This document shows positions 60,356 through 64,000 of a stretch of DNA of 64,000 nucleotides, piece after piece. Origin of the DNA: Rhodosorus marinus (lineage: Eukaryota > Rhodophyta > Stylonematophyceae > Stylonematales > Stylonemataceae); the NCBI GenBank assembly GCA_029953675.1, contig JAMWBK010000009.1, forward strand, positions 930,001-994,000, read 5' to 3'. Each line of letters opens with the position of its first letter. Positions within the stretch are counted from its first letter, which is position 1. A program made the position numbers and the translations under genes. The notes under the pieces were generated by a model. It was given only the letters and a program-made list of their open reading frames with translations, was not told the origin of the DNA and did not search any database.

Positions 60356-61259
60356 TCTATCCGGTCTTAACGGGACTATGCCTTTGCTCAGGCTGAGTTG
60401 TCCATCCCGATCCTTGAGATCGAAGCGCTTATACTACGCTTCAGAGGCGACGTTAGAGAAAGTTTCGATCGTCAATCCTCTCCGTCCGAGCGCTCTTGGT
60501 TCATTCCAGCCTGCAAACCAAACCTCGCGAAGAACTGTCCGGCTTCAATAAAGACAGAGTTCGTCTTGCTCCAGGTAGTTGAGTTCAAGCAGCGGCCCGA
60601 GACGAGTCTGACGACCTTAGCTGATTATCTACGGTTGAAATACTTGTGCTTCGGTACTAGTAGACGAGATCTAAAGAATCGGTGAGCTCTTGAGTCTCAA
60701 GTTGCTTCCACGCTACCATGATCAGCGGATTTGTCGCGGTGGGAAACGTACGTGCACTCTGTGCTTCGAAACTCTACGCCTATGATCGGTTTGATGTTTC
60801 TTTAACTCTATGATCAACTTCCGCTTCAAGAGAACCAAACCGGCGCTTATTCATATGAGAGCGGCTTCGAAGGTTGCCAAAGGCTTTCAAATTCTCCCAC
60901 CGCACCGATGCAGAAGTGGGACTCAAGACTGGTACCTTGTTCCGCTCTGAAGCAGGAAGGACTCAATTCCTTTCTCCGAGATCGACATCGTGCCAAGGTC
61001 AAGAGCCACTGGTAATCTCATCGAGTCTGAGTCTAGCTCGTTGCCTATACGACAATGAAATGGAATCCTGGAGTTTTTCGCGTCCCTGACAGAGGCTCGA
61101 AGTTATAATTCCCCAACCAATGCTAGTACGTTTGTCTGCCGGACATTGCTCGTAGTTCCGAACTTGCTTCTTGTCGACTCAACGAGAACGGAAATTATCA
61201 CGTGCTTTGTTTCTAGGCCAACCGTTCTCCACGGTGCCGCCTCTTCGGTTGCCAGCATC
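60356..61259. other. Upstream region of NSUN6-like gene
   Basis: No supported gene. On the complement of roughly 61110-61360 an open frame without stops reads like protein (ALLDESLIQSR, TVGLETKHVIISVLVEST). It starts nowhere obvious and is part of the decayed, duplicated sequence described for 61260-61680. Confidence 0.4.
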
Positions 61260-61680
61260 GATGGACTACCCATTCTAGATTGAATCAGAGACTCGTCCAG
61301 AAGAGCCGTCGCGATTCTAATATCAACAGTCCGCTCATGGGAACGGACGGAGCACTAAAACCAACACATTCCTAGGGTTCTTTCTGGACAACCCTATCCT
61401 GGCTGAAACAGCCGGGATCCGAGCTCGAGAGAGCGATATGGACACAGAGTTCGACACCTCGAGACAGATTGCAGCTCGCGCGCCCCGATATTCGCTGATC
61501 CAGCCTTGATGAACTACCTAGTCTAGATTGAATCAAAGACTCGTCCAGAAGAGCCCTCGCCATTCTAACATCAACAGTCTGCTCATGGGAACGGACGGAT
61601 CACTAAAACGTACACATTCCCATGACTCTTTCCGGACAACCCTAGCTCGAATCCTGGCTGAAACAATGTGATTTCTTGAG
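61260..61680. repeat. 248-bp tandem duplication
   Basis: Copy 1 begins near 61260 (GATGGACTACC) and copy 2 near 61508 (GATGAACTACC). The copies share about 160 bp with scattered substitutions, including GACTCGTCCAGAAGAGCC and CTCATGGGAACGGACGGA in both. On the complement both copies encode the same peptide core ALLDESLIQSR, followed by different text. Confidence 0.75.
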
Positions 61681-64000
61681 CCTGTCCTGTGGAGTGTTGT
61701 GTTTTTTTGGACAGCGCTTTTTTCTGGCCGATCTGTGACCGCCTTGAGGACAAACGTTGGGGCCTAAAATTTTTGGTACTTTTGACTTCTGGCAAAATGT
61801 AGGCAAGGACAGATTGTCTCGAACACAAGCCCTCAGAGTCTTCCGCACGTAGCTGCTAGAGAAGGAAAAATGAATTGCCCAAGCATTTCATTCAGGAAGA
61901 ACGTGGCGCTCAAATGTGAAACGGTCAACCCGAAACTTGAGATGTACTCGGGACCAGGAATAGCAACTGTTGTTGTTGCTGTTGTTGGAATAACACAATC
62001 ACAGCAACCATCAAGGCGCTCCAGCATTATTCGAAGCAGACTTGGAAAACCAACCACTTGCTCACAATGATACTGGGTGGAAGAGGTGGGTGAGCGGAGG
62101 GAGGACTTGTGGTTCCCCAGCCAACTTTGTGTAAAGGATGCATCCCCTTCCAAGGCCTTCACCCCTTCCATTCCAGCTTTCGTAGCTGTTCCTCATGCAA
62201 GTAGATTCATCCATTCCCACAAGGCAAACACAGCCCTCCTTTTCAGAAACAGGTGGGCAAAGTTCGAAGGAATGTATGAGATACTACAACTGCCAAAATA
62301 CCTTTCGTTTTCCGACCTGGATTCCTCCCCAACAGCTGCCGTGTCTCAATCAATAGTTAGTGTGCCGTTACCTCAGTTATCCCCCCCCCCAAAAGACCAT
62401 TCCGACTCTTAACGCAGAAGTGGGACATTGCAGAAAAGCCTCTTTGATATCGAATTTTTGTCTTCCAAAACGAGTTTAGAACAAATTAAATTTCATTTTT
62501 TTCCAATTATTTCCCAGTCGATCCTAAAAAAGGCACTTTAAATTACCACGTGTCCTACAATCCTGGAAATTCTTATATGTTCTTTCCAAGAAATACGCGT
62601 CTGGGACATAGTCTGAATTCCATATTCCTAGAATAGTTCTGGGCGAGTTAATTCAAAACGGTGTGCTTGGCTCTACCAATTATCGTGACCTGCAACCGGT
62701 GATCAGCGAATGATTATTAGCAAGTTGTCTCAATGTCAGTCTTACAGTTTTAACTTACCAATCATATATGAAGAAAGTTAAGAATCTGCGTCCGGATTCT
62801 TCAGAAAAAGTCAATGATTGGTCAGAAGATTGAAGAGTTGTGATTCCTTCGAAATATGAAATCTCGTGGATTATCTGCGGGATGTGTAATTGGCGGGGAA
62901 ATGGAATTGCAAAAATAATTTGCACAATAAATCCGTTCGGCAAAGTACACTCACAGATTCAATGGGTAGACACTCGGCCCCCTTAGACAAGGTGCGTACA
63001 AAACCCTCAATCGCTCCCACCCCCCCCCACCTCTCTTGAATTTTTATGCGACAATAATAAATATGTTTAAATATGAGAAGAAAAATGAATTTGCTCCCGA
63101 AAAGCAACAACGTGCTGGAAGATATTCCTCCAACCCTCTAACCCATACACTTGCACAATCTCCATTTACATTTGCTTTGCGAGATGAGGGGTGTGCGAAG
63201 TGGACTGTTTAGCAATCTTGTAGAAACATCGTCGACACGCTCAAAAGGATAAAAATATAGGAAAATCCCTCGGTCCGCAAAAGAAAAATGGTGGGGCTTC
63301 TAGAGGCCTCCTCCGGGCCATTCATGTTGTCCATCGGATACACTCCTCCATCTCCCCCTTTTACAATTTAACAACATACTTATGATTACCAAATTACTCC
63401 AATCTCTCCTCAGGAGGCCCCCCCGTGCCAAGCCGATCCTACCAAATTATGCTTTTCTTTAAAAACATACAACGAATAGCCGAAAAATAGATATTTTGAT
63501 TAGAAAAAAATGACATCAGTATCTCCATAGGTCAACTCAGTAGAAAAGCGATCTAATGGTTCCCATTGATTGGTCAGAGCATTCCATTCCTGACGGCTTG
63601 TCATCTCGAACTTTCTCCCATCAAAATCCCCTTCTTTGTTTTCAATACTTTTTAAAGGACTGTCCATTGCACCCCTCCCAAAAATAAACTTTATTCAATA
63701 TTCATCACCGCCTCCCCCCCCCCCTTTCCGAAAACAAGAAAGTCCTGTCGCATATCTGACGTCCTGGCTCCTCTGTTACACATCCCTCTCCCTCCCCCCC
63801 TCTCAGAGTGTGTAGCCCACAAGACGGGTGACGCCCACACGAAAAACCTTGGAAAATATTTATATAATTTATATATTTTCATGTCGCGGATAGGTTTCCA
63901 GAAAAGACCTATACAAGTCACCACAGCTGTCATCAAATTTTCTAATTTTGTATTGTCGTCAAGAAGTTTGATTGGTTTGTTGAATTTCTTTAAAACATTA
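61681..64000. other. Intergenic region to window end
   Basis: 61870-62412 has modest open frames on both strands (up to 112 codons, - strand 62171-61833) with no motif. From 62450 the sequence is AT-rich with C-runs near 62385, 63020 and 63714. No gene supported. Confidence 0.45.

Noticed and set aside
60398..60685. 95-codon plus-strand frame beside the NSUN6 start
   Set aside because: Begins with TTG, lies in the NSUN6 upstream region and matches nothing recognisable.

Overview
The window is nuclear DNA of a eukaryote that carries a plastid. Almost every gene is split by short GT-AG introns, mostly 60-120 nt, and exon phases close exactly when these introns are removed. Plastid-type proteins are present: a RETICULATA-related envelope protein, a ClpS adaptor with an N-terminal extension, and a hydrolase-like protein with a twin-arginine lumen-type presequence. 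None of the presequences looks like the signal-plus-transit type of secondary plastids. A primary-plastid alga, possibly red, is the best guess, but the sequence alone does not fix the lineage. Gene models below were built by hand from splice signals, phase and family knowledge; none was checked against transcripts.

Layout. 1-12.5 kb: Ste20/MST-like kinase (+), a three-exon GON7-like gene (-), RETICULATA-related (-), a tentative two-exon microgene (-), a WD40-type protein (-) and a short-chain dehydrogenase (+). 12.5-15.3 kb: low-complexity spacer. 15.3-20.1 kb: GLTP-domain protein (+) and VPS35-like retromer subunit (-). 20.1-27.9 kb: gene-poor stretch with decayed reading frames and direct repeats. 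27.9-33 kb: bZIP factor (+), a 130-bp tandem repeat and a ten-exon PPR gene (-). 34.5-44.1 kb: ClpS (+) tail-to-tail with a histidine phosphatase (-), then adenylate kinase with a helical N-terminal extension, ERGIC3/Erv46 and an unknown helical protein (all -). 45-48.2 kb: a second PPR gene with an Smr-like end (-). 49.5-54 kb: organellar ribosomal protein bL32 (+), a probable pseudo-hydrolase (+) and an intronless PB1 protein with two peptidoglycan-binding-like modules (-). 55.4-60.4 kb: SPATA20/DUF255 thioredoxin-like protein (+) tail-to-tail with NSUN6-like RNA methyltransferase (-). 60.4-64 kb: repeats, decayed frames and AT-rich spacer.

The genes do not form one pathway. They are housekeeping functions: trafficking (VPS35, ERGIC3, GLTP), RNA modification and organelle RNA handling (NSUN6, GON7-like, two PPR proteins, bL32), signalling, nucleotide balance and plastid proteostasis. 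The least conventional items are the PB1/peptidoglycan-binding-like protein, the hydrolase lacking two catalytic residues, two near-identical introns inside one PPR gene, and a 34-bp-arm hairpin at 54.5 kb.
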